24,873 bases of DNA from positions 1 to 24,873 of the IMG/VR virus record IMGVR_UViG_3300008448_000593; one strand, written 5' to 3'. The notes under the pieces were generated by a model. The model did not search any database. It saw only the letters and a program-made list of their open reading frames with translations, and was not told the DNA's origin. Below, piece by piece: positions 11,002 to 18,669 of the stretch. A program made the translations under genes and the position numbers. Within the stretch, counting starts at the first letter, position 1; every line of letters starts with the position of its first letter. Source of the stretch: a virus.

Positions 11002-12656
11002 TGGCAGTTCTACCATCGCCACTTTCCAATTCCATTCAGGGTATTAATGAAAGTACCGTATCGGGAAGTGTTTTTGGTGGTAATAGGCAGGATCCCGAAA
11101 CAAAATCTACACTTCAATCACTTTCATCTTCAGTAGTATCACTACAAAATCAAGTTAATCAATTAAATAATAATAATATCACCAATGTTAAAGTTTTTTC
11201 AAATTTTCAACAGTCTTTTTCCACTCAAATTGATAGCGTAAGACTTCAATTAAATAAAGTTAATGAAACTCTAGAATCAGTTGCAACAATAACTGCAAGT
11301 GAAAGTGCTCTTGAAAAGCAAAAAGATCTTTATGAGCAAGAAAAAGAAAAAAGATTGGCAGAAGCAGGAGCAAGAGGAGGAAAAGAAAATCTTCTAGAAA
11401 CTAAAATTCAAAGTGCTTTATCGGAACCAGTAAATCGTATTGGAAATAAAGTTTCATTTGGATTCCAAAATTTAATGTCGTTTATAATGACATTACTTGG
11501 AGGATGGTTAACTCTTGAAGGAATCAAGGCGATCAAAGCTTATCAAGATGGTGATAAGAAACAACTAGATGATATTAAAAATTCAGTAATTAAAACTCTT
11601 GCAATTGCTGGTGGTATATTTGGTGTTATTAATTTTGGTATAGGTAGAGTTATTGGAACTATTACTGGACTTGTAGCAAAAATTGGAAAATTTATAGTTG
11701 GTGGATTAATAATCAAACCATTCCAGACAGTTGCGACTGGATTGAGGAATGTTCTACCTGGAAGAACTGTTGCACCGCCCAAACCTCCAGGACCTAAAGG
11801 ACCTGTTAAAGGTCCAAATTTTCTTGGAGGAGCACTCAATTTATATACAGCATTAAGAAATTATGGTAATGGTGAAATTACTGATACTGTTATGCAGGGA
11901 GTGCTTGGAGCATTATTACTTACTCCTGCCGGAAGATTGGTGAGTGCTGTTAGAACTCTTCTTGGTGTTGCAGTTACTGCAGATGAAATTGCAGAAGTTT
12001 TTGGTTCTAATATATTTGGGGAAAATCCAGATACTTTAAAGAAAGCAAAGCAAGTAAAGGAACTAGCAGAAAAAGAGGCACAAGATAACAAAAAAAATAA
12101 ACTTACAGCATCTCCACTTAAAAAACCAGAAGCACCAAAACCAGAAGATGCTAAACCTGCTCCAACAACTACTATGGTTCCTCCTGCAAGTAATTTGCAG
12201 ATTAATCCGCCAACATCAACACCATCATCAACTTCTGCGACTACACCACCATCTACACCAACACCATCATCAACTTCTGCGACTACAACACCAACATCTA
12301 TACCATCAACACCAGTAGCAACCTCTACACCAACATCAGCAGAAAGTTCTAAACCTGCACCAGTACCAAGTTCTACATTACCGCTAGTTCCAGCACCAGC
12401 AGAAACTTCATCTAAACCTTCTATTCCAATAATAACACCTGCAGAAACATCAAAAGTTCCAACTTTACCATTTAATGTTGGACCAGAACCTGAACCAAAA
12501 CCAAATATTATATACACATCTTCTGGTTCTCCTACTCCACCACCACAGCAACCATTGAAGAGTGGACCTGCAAGTGATGTTCCTGCCATTCCTTCATCTA
12601 ATCCTGATAATTTCTATACATTATATTCTCAAATTAATTATAATGTGGTAATATAA
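11001..12656 (+). CDS. Tape-measure-like tail protein (551 aa)
   Basis: The N-terminal 130 residues are Gln/Asn/Ser-rich and heptad-like, then strongly charged, predicting a coiled coil. Two hydrophobic stretches follow (about residues 150-175, F-I-M-T-L-L-G-G-W-L-T-L, and about 195-240, Ile/Gly-rich). A Pro/Gly segment and an Ala/Leu-rich helical region come next. From about residue 370 to 535 there is a long Pro/Thr/Ser linker with internal repeats. Coiled coil plus membrane-seeking helices, placed directly after a frameshifted chaperone-like gene, are hallmarks of tape measure proteins; length fixing is inferred, not shown. T4 gp29 is similar in length (590). The ATG at 11001 overlaps the preceding stop. 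The companion gene at 12658 has a related architecture. Confidence 0.6.
   Translation: MAVLPSPLSNSIQGINESTVSGSVFGGNRQDPETKSTLQSLSSSVVSLQNQVNQLNNNNITNVKVFSNFQQSFSTQIDSVRLQLNKVNETLESVATITASESALEKQKDLYEQEKEKRLAEAGARGGKENLLETKIQSALSEPVNRIGNKVSFGFQNLMSFIMTLLGGWLTLEGIKAIKAYQDGDKKQLDDIKNSVIKTLAIAGGIFGVINFGIGRVIGTITGLVAKIGKFIVGGLIIKPFQTVATGLRNVLPGRTVAPPKPPGPKGPVKGPNFLGGALNLYTALRNYGNGEITDTVMQGVLGALLLTPAGRLVSAVRTLLGVAVTADEIAEVFGSNIFGENPDTLKKAKQVKELAEKEAQDNKKNKLTASPLKKPEAPKPEDAKPAPTTTMVPPASNLQINPPTSTPSSTSATTPPSTPTPSSTSATTTPTSIPSTPVATSTPTSAESSKPAPVPSSTLPLVPAPAETSSKPSIPIITPAETSKVPTLPFNVGPEPEPKPNIIYTSSGSPTPPPQQPLKSGPASDVPAIPSSNPDNFYTLYSQINYNVVI
12217..12287 (+). repeat. 29-base direct repeat in the Pro/Thr/Ser linker
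   Basis: Identical 29-base copies at 12217-12245 and 12259-12287 are spaced 42 bases apart, so each preserves the frame of 14 codons. They encode repeated T-P-S-S-T-S-A-T-T units. The repeat is likely a slippage or recombination product that changes linker length. Confidence 0.85.
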
Positions 12657-12657
12657 T

Positions 12658-14454
12658 ATGGCAATTGCATCTTCAATTAATTTAGATAAAGTATCAAGCG
12701 GAATTAAATCCCTTAATACTGGAATGGGACAATTGAAAAAATCCGCAGATACTGTAAAAACTGTTACTCTCAATAGAACAACAATAAAAAAAGAATCTAT
12801 TGCTAGGAATAGAATGCTCAGTACTATGAGAGAAGAATCAGTTAGAAGAAAAGATCAAGAAAGTGTTATTGAAGCTTCTGGTATCGGTGGAGCATTTAAA
12901 AGAGCAGGATCAGTAATTGCCGATAGTACAAAAGGATTTCTTGGTAGATTATTAGATTTTGCATCTAGTCTTTTACTTGGTTGGTTGCTTTATAATTTAC
13001 CAACAATTATGACAGCAATTGAAGATTTGATTATTAGAATTAGATCTTTATATGGTATATTAACTGAGTTTATGACAAATATTAAATATACATTTCAAAG
13101 TTTTGGACAACTTCTTTCTGCAGTATATCAAGATATTATACACTTTGATTTTACTGATCAATCAAAAAGAGTTCAGAATGCAATGAATGATTTGAATGTA
13201 AATCTTGAAACAATGCAAGATCAATTCATGCAAGGATTTGATTTACTTAAAACTCCTCTTGGAGAAGGACCAGGAGAAGAACCACCCGCACCATTGAATA
13301 CTGATTATACTCAACCTGGTCCTACTACTGGCGGTGGACAAGATCTTTACACACTTGCAACAATAGTAAATTTAGAAAGTGGATCCTCACAAGGACAAGC
13401 AGATGTTGCTCAGTCAATTTATAATAGAATGAAAAAAAGTGGAAAAGGTGTTGTTGATGTAACTACATCTCCTGGTCAATATGAACCTTTTTTTGGAAAG
13501 GGTGGAGGTATCGATCCAGCATCAAAAAACATTAAAACTTTTGATGATGCTGTAAGATATAGAATGAAAAAAACTGGAGAAAATAGAGCAACAGCAGAAA
13601 GATCAATTCTTGCTACAATTTCCGCAATTCAAGATCCAAATAAGCAAGCATCTGCTAGGCAGTTTATTGGGACAAGAACAAGTTTTAGAGGAAGTCCACA
13701 AAATACCGGAATTACTTTAGGGAATGTTTCTTGGAGAGGAAGTAGACTTGATAATCAGTTTTTAAATGAAGAGGTTGTTAGTGGTACACCTGGAGCTATA
13801 CCATCTTTTGTAAGTTTTCCCACAAAAACAACTCAAATATCGCAACCTCCTTCGGGAAAAGGTGGTAAAGTCATCGAATATCTTACTGGAGATAGAACAC
13901 ATAAGAGGTATAGAGCAGATCATGGTGCAGGAAATTATCATGATCATGTTGCATTTGATAGTCAAGCGACAAGAGATGCTGCGATAAAATGGTTAAGAGG
14001 TAAAGGATGGGTAGTTGGATCAATAAACACTGGTAGACATGCTGAGGGTTCTTTTCACTACTCAAATCAAGCATTTGATATTCCATTTTATCCCAACCAA
14101 TCTAAAAAAGGTGTTACTGATGATGCAAAAGGTGAAACTATCTTAAGTTCTAGATTTAGAGCAGACTTAATTGCTGGTGGATTTGGTGGGCCTCAACTTG
14201 GCGGTTCTTCAATAGCACCGTCACCACCAGCACCAGCAAAAGTATCACCAAAAAATCAACCAGGACAAAATGTTCCTTCAGTTTCTCAAAATAGAAGAGG
14301 TCAACAAATTCTGGTTGTAGATGATCGCCAACCACCTATACCACAACAAGTTTCTGCAGGTAGTGGTAGATCTCAACCACAACCAATCCCCGCTGAAGAT
14401 TCGTTAAATAGTCTTATTAAGAATCAAATACTTCTAGAGTTAGCGTATACCTAA
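12658..14454 (+). CDS. Tail protein with membrane helix and two predicted wall-hydrolase domains (598 aa)
   Basis: The N-terminal 80 residues are a charged coiled coil. A hydrophobic segment follows (about residues 95-120, L-L-L-G-W-L-L-Y), like one in the preceding protein, then a helical region to about 200. Residues 229-355 resemble the SleB-type cell-wall hydrolase: L-A-T-I-V-N-L-E-S-G with E240 as likely catalytic Glu, G-Q-A-D-V-A-Q-S-I-Y-N-R-M, and P-G-Q-Y-E-P-F. Residues 400-500 carry H461 and the S-F-H-Y-S-N-Q-A-F-D-I pattern (H467, D474) of M15-like peptidases. A Pro/Gln tail ends it. It may cut peptidoglycan during DNA entry, replacing the lysozyme of T4 gp5. The domain assignments are by motif only. 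It starts two bases after the previous stop. Confidence 0.7.
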   Translation: MAIASSINLDKVSSGIKSLNTGMGQLKKSADTVKTVTLNRTTIKKESIARNRMLSTMREESVRRKDQESVIEASGIGGAFKRAGSVIADSTKGFLGRLLDFASSLLLGWLLYNLPTIMTAIEDLIIRIRSLYGILTEFMTNIKYTFQSFGQLLSAVYQDIIHFDFTDQSKRVQNAMNDLNVNLETMQDQFMQGFDLLKTPLGEGPGEEPPAPLNTDYTQPGPTTGGGQDLYTLATIVNLESGSSQGQADVAQSIYNRMKKSGKGVVDVTTSPGQYEPFFGKGGGIDPASKNIKTFDDAVRYRMKKTGENRATAERSILATISAIQDPNKQASARQFIGTRTSFRGSPQNTGITLGNVSWRGSRLDNQFLNEEVVSGTPGAIPSFVSFPTKTTQISQPPSGKGGKVIEYLTGDRTHKRYRADHGAGNYHDHVAFDSQATRDAAIKWLRGKGWVVGSINTGRHAEGSFHYSNQAFDIPFYPNQSKKGVTDDAKGETILSSRFRADLIAGGFGGPQLGGSSIAPSPPAPAKVSPKNQPGQNVPSVSQNRRGQQILVVDDRQPPIPQQVSAGSGRSQPQPIPAEDSLNSLIKNQILLELAYT

Positions 14455-15803
14455 TGGCAGCAATTAATAAGTCAATTTATGAAGAATTGACAATAGAATC
14501 AAACGATCAAAAAAGAACCGCTGATATTAGACTGGGTGCTGTATCTGTTGATTACTATGAGGACATTTTTTCTCCAACAATTACGGCAAAAATTAGAATA
14601 GTTAATACTGGAGATGCTATTCAGGCACCTGACAAAGAAGGAAATCCTGATGGAGAAAAGCAATCAATTTATAATGGTCTTCCTCTTCGTGGTGGTGAAA
14701 GAGTTTCATTAAAGATTAAAGGAAATTCTCCCAAAAATCCAGGATTAGATTTTGCAACAAATGAAAAGGATTACTTATATGTTTCAAGTATTACTGATAT
14801 TGTAACAGAATCTCAGAGAGAAACATTTCTTTTGAATTTAACCTCCAGAGAAGCAATTACAAATGAAACTTCTAGAGTTGGGAAAAAATACAAAACAAGT
14901 TCAACTATTGATGCATCAGTAACAGATATTCTTAAAAATTATCTAAAGACAGAAAAAATTGGAACTATTGATAAAACGCAAAACAAATATGGATTCATTG
15001 GAAATCTTAGAAAACCATTTACAATTTTAGTATGGTTAGCATCTAAAGGAGTTCCTGCAGAAATTTCTGGAGATGCTACAGCAGGATTTGTATTCTATCA
15101 AACAAAGGAAGGATTTCAATTTAGATCTATTGACAGTTTAATTTCACAGAAACCAGATAAAATTCCATCATATACTTACACACAGGTCAATCAATCTGGA
15201 ATTGAAAGAGATAATGATTTCAATATTCTCAACTATAAAACAGAAAGAAATCAAAATTTACTTGAAAAATTAAGATTAGGTTCTTATGCAAGTTATCGTA
15301 TTTTTTATAACCCACTAACATTTGAATTCACTGATCCACAAAAAGGTACATTTACAACTGATGATTATGTAAGTGGCGTAAAAAATCTTGGACAAAAACT
15401 TGAATTGCCAAAAATTTCAAATAGTTCTAATGTTGATCTTGGGCACATACCAACCAGATTTTTAACGCAAGTTCTGGATATTGGAACAATGGAAAAGGAT
15501 GTATCCACTGATGTGAACTCAGATCCTTTCAAATATCAATCTCAAGCGATCATGAGATATAATATGCTTTTTACTCAAACTTTAAGTATAGTTGTACCAT
15601 CAAATACAAATTTAAAAGCAGGAGATATTATTGAATGTAAATTTCCAAAAATTTCAAGAGGAAATAAAGAAGAATATGATAAAGACCAAAGTGGTCTATA
15701 TATGATAAAAGAACTATGTCATCATTTTGATACTGATGCATCATATACCTCAATGAAGTTGATTAGAGATACATTCGGAGCACATGGAACGAACGATAAA
15801 TGA
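14454..15803 (+). CDS. 27: Baseplate hub protein, gp27-like
   Basis: The 449-residue product has features of the gp27 hub ring. The N-terminus carries V-S-V-D-Y-Y-E-D-I-F-S-P-T-I-T-A-K-I-R-I, and a beta domain has L-P-L-R-G-G-E-R-V. An F-L-L-N-L-T-S-R-E-A motif follows. The C-terminus has L-K-A-G-D-I-I-E-C-K-F-P and S-G-L-Y-M-I-K-E-L-C-H-H-F-D, then K-L-I-R-D-T-F-G. This is the tube-like fold shared by hub proteins of contractile tails. T4 gp27 has 391 residues. It would form the trimeric hub between tube and spike. The gene overlaps its upstream neighbour by one base (TAATG) and the gp5-like gene by four (ATGA), which fits equimolar gp27-gp5 assembly. Confidence 0.8.
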   Translation: MAAINKSIYEELTIESNDQKRTADIRLGAVSVDYYEDIFSPTITAKIRIVNTGDAIQAPDKEGNPDGEKQSIYNGLPLRGGERVSLKIKGNSPKNPGLDFATNEKDYLYVSSITDIVTESQRETFLLNLTSREAITNETSRVGKKYKTSSTIDASVTDILKNYLKTEKIGTIDKTQNKYGFIGNLRKPFTILVWLASKGVPAEISGDATAGFVFYQTKEGFQFRSIDSLISQKPDKIPSYTYTQVNQSGIERDNDFNILNYKTERNQNLLEKLRLGSYASYRIFYNPLTFEFTDPQKGTFTTDDYVSGVKNLGQKLELPKISNSSNVDLGHIPTRFLTQVLDIGTMEKDVSTDVNSDPFKYQSQAIMRYNMLFTQTLSIVVPSNTNLKAGDIIECKFPKISRGNKEEYDKDQSGLYMIKELCHHFDTDASYTSMKLIRDTFGAHGTNDK

Positions 15804-18100
15804 TACAAGAATCTTTACTAAAGACTAATTTTCTAGGAAGAGACGGATTTCGCTGGTGGATTGGACAAGTTCCACCAGAAAGTGCTCATGGTGGGCAAAT
15901 TAACGGAGCAGGATGGGGAAATAGATTCAAAGTTCGTATCATGGGATATCATCCTTATGATCTTACCGAACTTCCGGATGAAGATTTACCTTGGGCACAA
16001 TGCTTACTTCCAACAACTTCTGGAACAGGTGCTGGAAATAATGCAACTAGTATAAAGATTTCTCCAGGAGATGTTGTTTTTGGATTCTTTTTAGATACTG
16101 ATAATGCTCAGACTCCCGTAATTATGGGATGTTTTGGAAGAACTTCTCAGGTACTTACTTCTAATACTCCAGGAGCATTTCAACCATTCACTGGATATAC
16201 TAGTAAAGTTAAAAAACCAAATGGTACACTGAAACCTGATCAATCAAACGAACAAAATGCAGAGTCTCAAAAATCTCCGAGACATGTATCTCCAGAACAA
16301 GCAAAGAATATTGCAGATGATGAGATTTCATATTTCAGTGCAATCGGTGATAAGATTCAACTTGCAAATACTGTAAATAATACAACAGTCAATAAAATTT
16401 CAACAGAGGTTGGGAATTTACTGAACAAAATTAAAGCACCTGCAATCTTCACAAATATTAAAAATGAAATTAATCGCGTAACTGATAAAATTCAGGCGAT
16501 TACTAATGGATTGGTGGGTAATATGGTGAATAAATTATTCAAAAAACTTGCACCATTACTCAATCAAGGATTAAAATTATTATATCAGCAAGTCTACAAT
16601 TTAGTTCTTCTTGCAACACAAAATCCTGCAATTGCACATGCAGCTGGAGTAGCAGCACAAAATGTAATGGTTCCTCCAGTAAAAGCATTGCAAGAATCAA
16701 TTGTTTGTGTTTCTGGTTCTATTATTAGTGGATTGGGAAATGTTGTTAAAGAACTTCTTAATTCTATGGTTGATAATGTTCAAAATTTTGTAAGTTGTGC
16801 AGCTAATCAATTTACCGGAGCACTTGTCAACGATATCATTTCAAAAATATCAAGTGGATTAAGTTCTGCAATTGGAGGAGTTCAAAAGATTCTTCAATTT
16901 TTTCCTTCTTTTGGTGTTGATAATTTCTTAAGAACAAGTTCTGATTCAATTAAAGGCCTTGTTGGATTATTTGATTGTAATCAAAGTAAAGGAAAGGCAA
17001 ACGGAATCGTTGATCAGTGGATAATTGGTCAAGGACCTTCAAATGTACCAGCACCAGATTTTAAAAAAATTCTTGAAAATGCAAATGTTGCTAAAGGAAT
17101 TGGTCAAATACCTAATATTGAAAAAATCGCCTCAAATGATCAAATAGTTTTAGATAATTTCTTATCTAGTGTCATTACTCTATCTCCAATTAGTGCCACT
17201 ACAAATACTATAACACTACCTAATCTTACCGGAATAACAACAGGAGGATTTATAACTTCTGGAACTGGCGAAATAATGCAAATTAATAGTTTTGATTCAA
17301 ATACAAATGAAGTTTCAGTAACAAGAGCATATTCTGGAGTTGCTACAGATTATATAAGTGGATCATCATTTAACATTATTAATAATATACCTCAAGAATC
17401 TCTAACAAAATCAGTTACACCTTCAACATTCAATCAAAAATATGGAGTGTTTGATATTTTTAGTTCTGTAACAAGAAACTCATCTGCTAATGGTTGCTAT
17501 ACGGGAACACCTGCATCATGCAATCCTCCAGTGATTAATATTTTTGGTGGAGGTGGATCTGGATGTACTGCAATTCCATTACTAGGAGCAATTGTTGAAG
17601 GAACTGCAAGTATTATTGGAGCAAAAGTGACTAATGGTGGATCTGGATATAGATTCCCACCATTTGTAGAAATAGTTGATAATTGCAATCAAGGATATGG
17701 TGCTGTAGCAAGAGCAACAATTAACGATGCTGGAGAAGTAGACTCTATTTACATTGTATCTGAAGGGGAAAGTTATCCAATTGATACAATTCAAAATTAT
17801 GTTGTAACTAATGTACTAATTGAAAATCCTGGAGAAAACTATACTCCAACTGATACTGTAACTGATAATTTTGGAAACAATTATCCAATCCAAGTATCTA
17901 ATGGAATGATTGTTAAGGTAACTCCAAGCACTGATTCTACAACCCAAATAAATACCTTTATTGTGAATGATCTACCTATCCTTATAGTAAATTCTAAAAC
18001 AGGATCTGGTGCTGTACTTAGACCAATACTTGATATAAGTAGCGTATCTCCTGCAGAATTCCAAGGTGAAGTTAAACAAAGTATCGATTGTGTAACATAA
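15800..18100 (+). CDS. 5: gp5-like baseplate hub protein with OB-fold, no lysozyme domain (766 aa)
   Basis: Residues 15-115 match the N-terminal OB-fold of gp5: F-R-W-W-I-G-Q-V, N-R-F-K-V-R-I-M-G-Y-H-P, L-P-W-A-Q-C-L-L-P, I-S-P-G-D-V-V-F-G-F-F-L-D, and P-V-I-M-G-C-F-G-R. No lysozyme E-8-D/C-T signature follows. Instead there is a long amphipathic helical region (about 185-400) and a C-terminal beta region with the G-S-G-Y-x-x-P-P and G-S-G-Y/G-E-S-Y-type repeats common in cyanophage structural proteins. In T4, gp5 joins gp27 to form the spike with a central lysozyme and a C-terminal beta-helix. Here the beta-helix appears to be the separate next gene. The name gp5 rests on the OB-fold and position. 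Confidence 0.72.
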   Translation: MIQESLLKTNFLGRDGFRWWIGQVPPESAHGGQINGAGWGNRFKVRIMGYHPYDLTELPDEDLPWAQCLLPTTSGTGAGNNATSIKISPGDVVFGFFLDTDNAQTPVIMGCFGRTSQVLTSNTPGAFQPFTGYTSKVKKPNGTLKPDQSNEQNAESQKSPRHVSPEQAKNIADDEISYFSAIGDKIQLANTVNNTTVNKISTEVGNLLNKIKAPAIFTNIKNEINRVTDKIQAITNGLVGNMVNKLFKKLAPLLNQGLKLLYQQVYNLVLLATQNPAIAHAAGVAAQNVMVPPVKALQESIVCVSGSIISGLGNVVKELLNSMVDNVQNFVSCAANQFTGALVNDIISKISSGLSSAIGGVQKILQFFPSFGVDNFLRTSSDSIKGLVGLFDCNQSKGKANGIVDQWIIGQGPSNVPAPDFKKILENANVAKGIGQIPNIEKIASNDQIVLDNFLSSVITLSPISATTNTITLPNLTGITTGGFITSGTGEIMQINSFDSNTNEVSVTRAYSGVATDYISGSSFNIINNIPQESLTKSVTPSTFNQKYGVFDIFSSVTRNSSANGCYTGTPASCNPPVINIFGGGGSGCTAIPLLGAIVEGTASIIGAKVTNGGSGYRFPPFVEIVDNCNQGYGAVARATINDAGEVDSIYIVSEGESYPIDTIQNYVVTNVLIENPGENYTPTDTVTDNFGNNYPIQVSNGMIVKVTPSTDSTTQINTFIVNDLPILIVNSKTGSGAVLRPILDISSVSPAEFQGEVKQSIDCVT

Positions 18101-18101
18101 A

Positions 18102-18668
18102 ATGGCAGAAAGACCTTTAGATAAACAAAACTGGCAAGGAAGAAGTATAACCAGTTTTGGTCCAAAATTTAGATTGGATATGAATAATCCTACGATGGGA
18201 TTGAATGGTACTGATGTTTATAGTCTTTATGCAGTAACAGATAGTAAAGATGTTTGTATTAATGGGTTAAGTGAAGGTGGAACTTATAAAATTTATAATG
18301 ATCATTCAATAGAGTTGATCGCAGGACAGAAAAGTCAATCAAATGGTGTAGATATTATAATTAGTGGAAGAAATGGTGATGTTTGTATCACAGCAGAAAA
18401 GAATGGAAGAGTGAGAATCCGTGCTCAAAATATTATGATTGATGCGGATGAAGATGTAGATATTAAGGCAGGAAGAAATATTATATTAGATTCTGGATCA
18501 GGAAGACTTTTGATTAAAGCAAATAAAGCAGATTGTGATGCATTGGATGGAAATCTTGCACCAAAAGGATCTAGTTTTGGAGAAATTGTTTTTGCCGGAA
18601 CTTATGTTGGTGCGGATATTGTTACTAAAACATTTAGTGGTGGTGTAACTTCAATTATAGGACTCTAA
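18102..18668 (+). CDS. Beta-helical spike-like protein (gp5 C-terminal domain type)
   Basis: The 188-residue product has a central run (about residues 85-145) of short alternating repeats such as G-D-V-C-I-T-A, G-R-V-R-I-R-A, E-D-V-D-I-K-A, R-N-I-I-L-D-S and G-R-L-L-I-K-A. Hydrophobic residues alternate with charged ones every 7-8 positions, as in the triple-stranded beta-helix needle of T4 gp5 and VgrG. It follows the OB-fold gp5-like gene by one base (TAA, A, ATG). I infer that the membrane-piercing needle is encoded separately here. No tip-protein (PAAR) motif is seen. Low-complexity structural protein is the alternative. Confidence 0.65.
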   Translation: MAERPLDKQNWQGRSITSFGPKFRLDMNNPTMGLNGTDVYSLYAVTDSKDVCINGLSEGGTYKIYNDHSIELIAGQKSQSNGVDIIISGRNGDVCITAEKNGRVRIRAQNIMIDADEDVDIKAGRNIILDSGSGRLLIKANKADCDALDGNLAPKGSSFGEIVFAGTYVGADIVTKTFSGGVTSIIGL

Positions 18669-18669
18669 A

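Noticed and set aside
11861-12589. 242-codon minus-strand ORF
   Set aside because: It is the mirror of the Pro/Thr/Ser linker codons and has implausible Gly/Val composition with no start signals.
15800-18100. Lysozyme domain in the gp5-like protein
   Set aside because: I see no Glu/Asp/Thr catalytic pattern of T4 lysozyme between the OB-fold and the C-terminal beta region.
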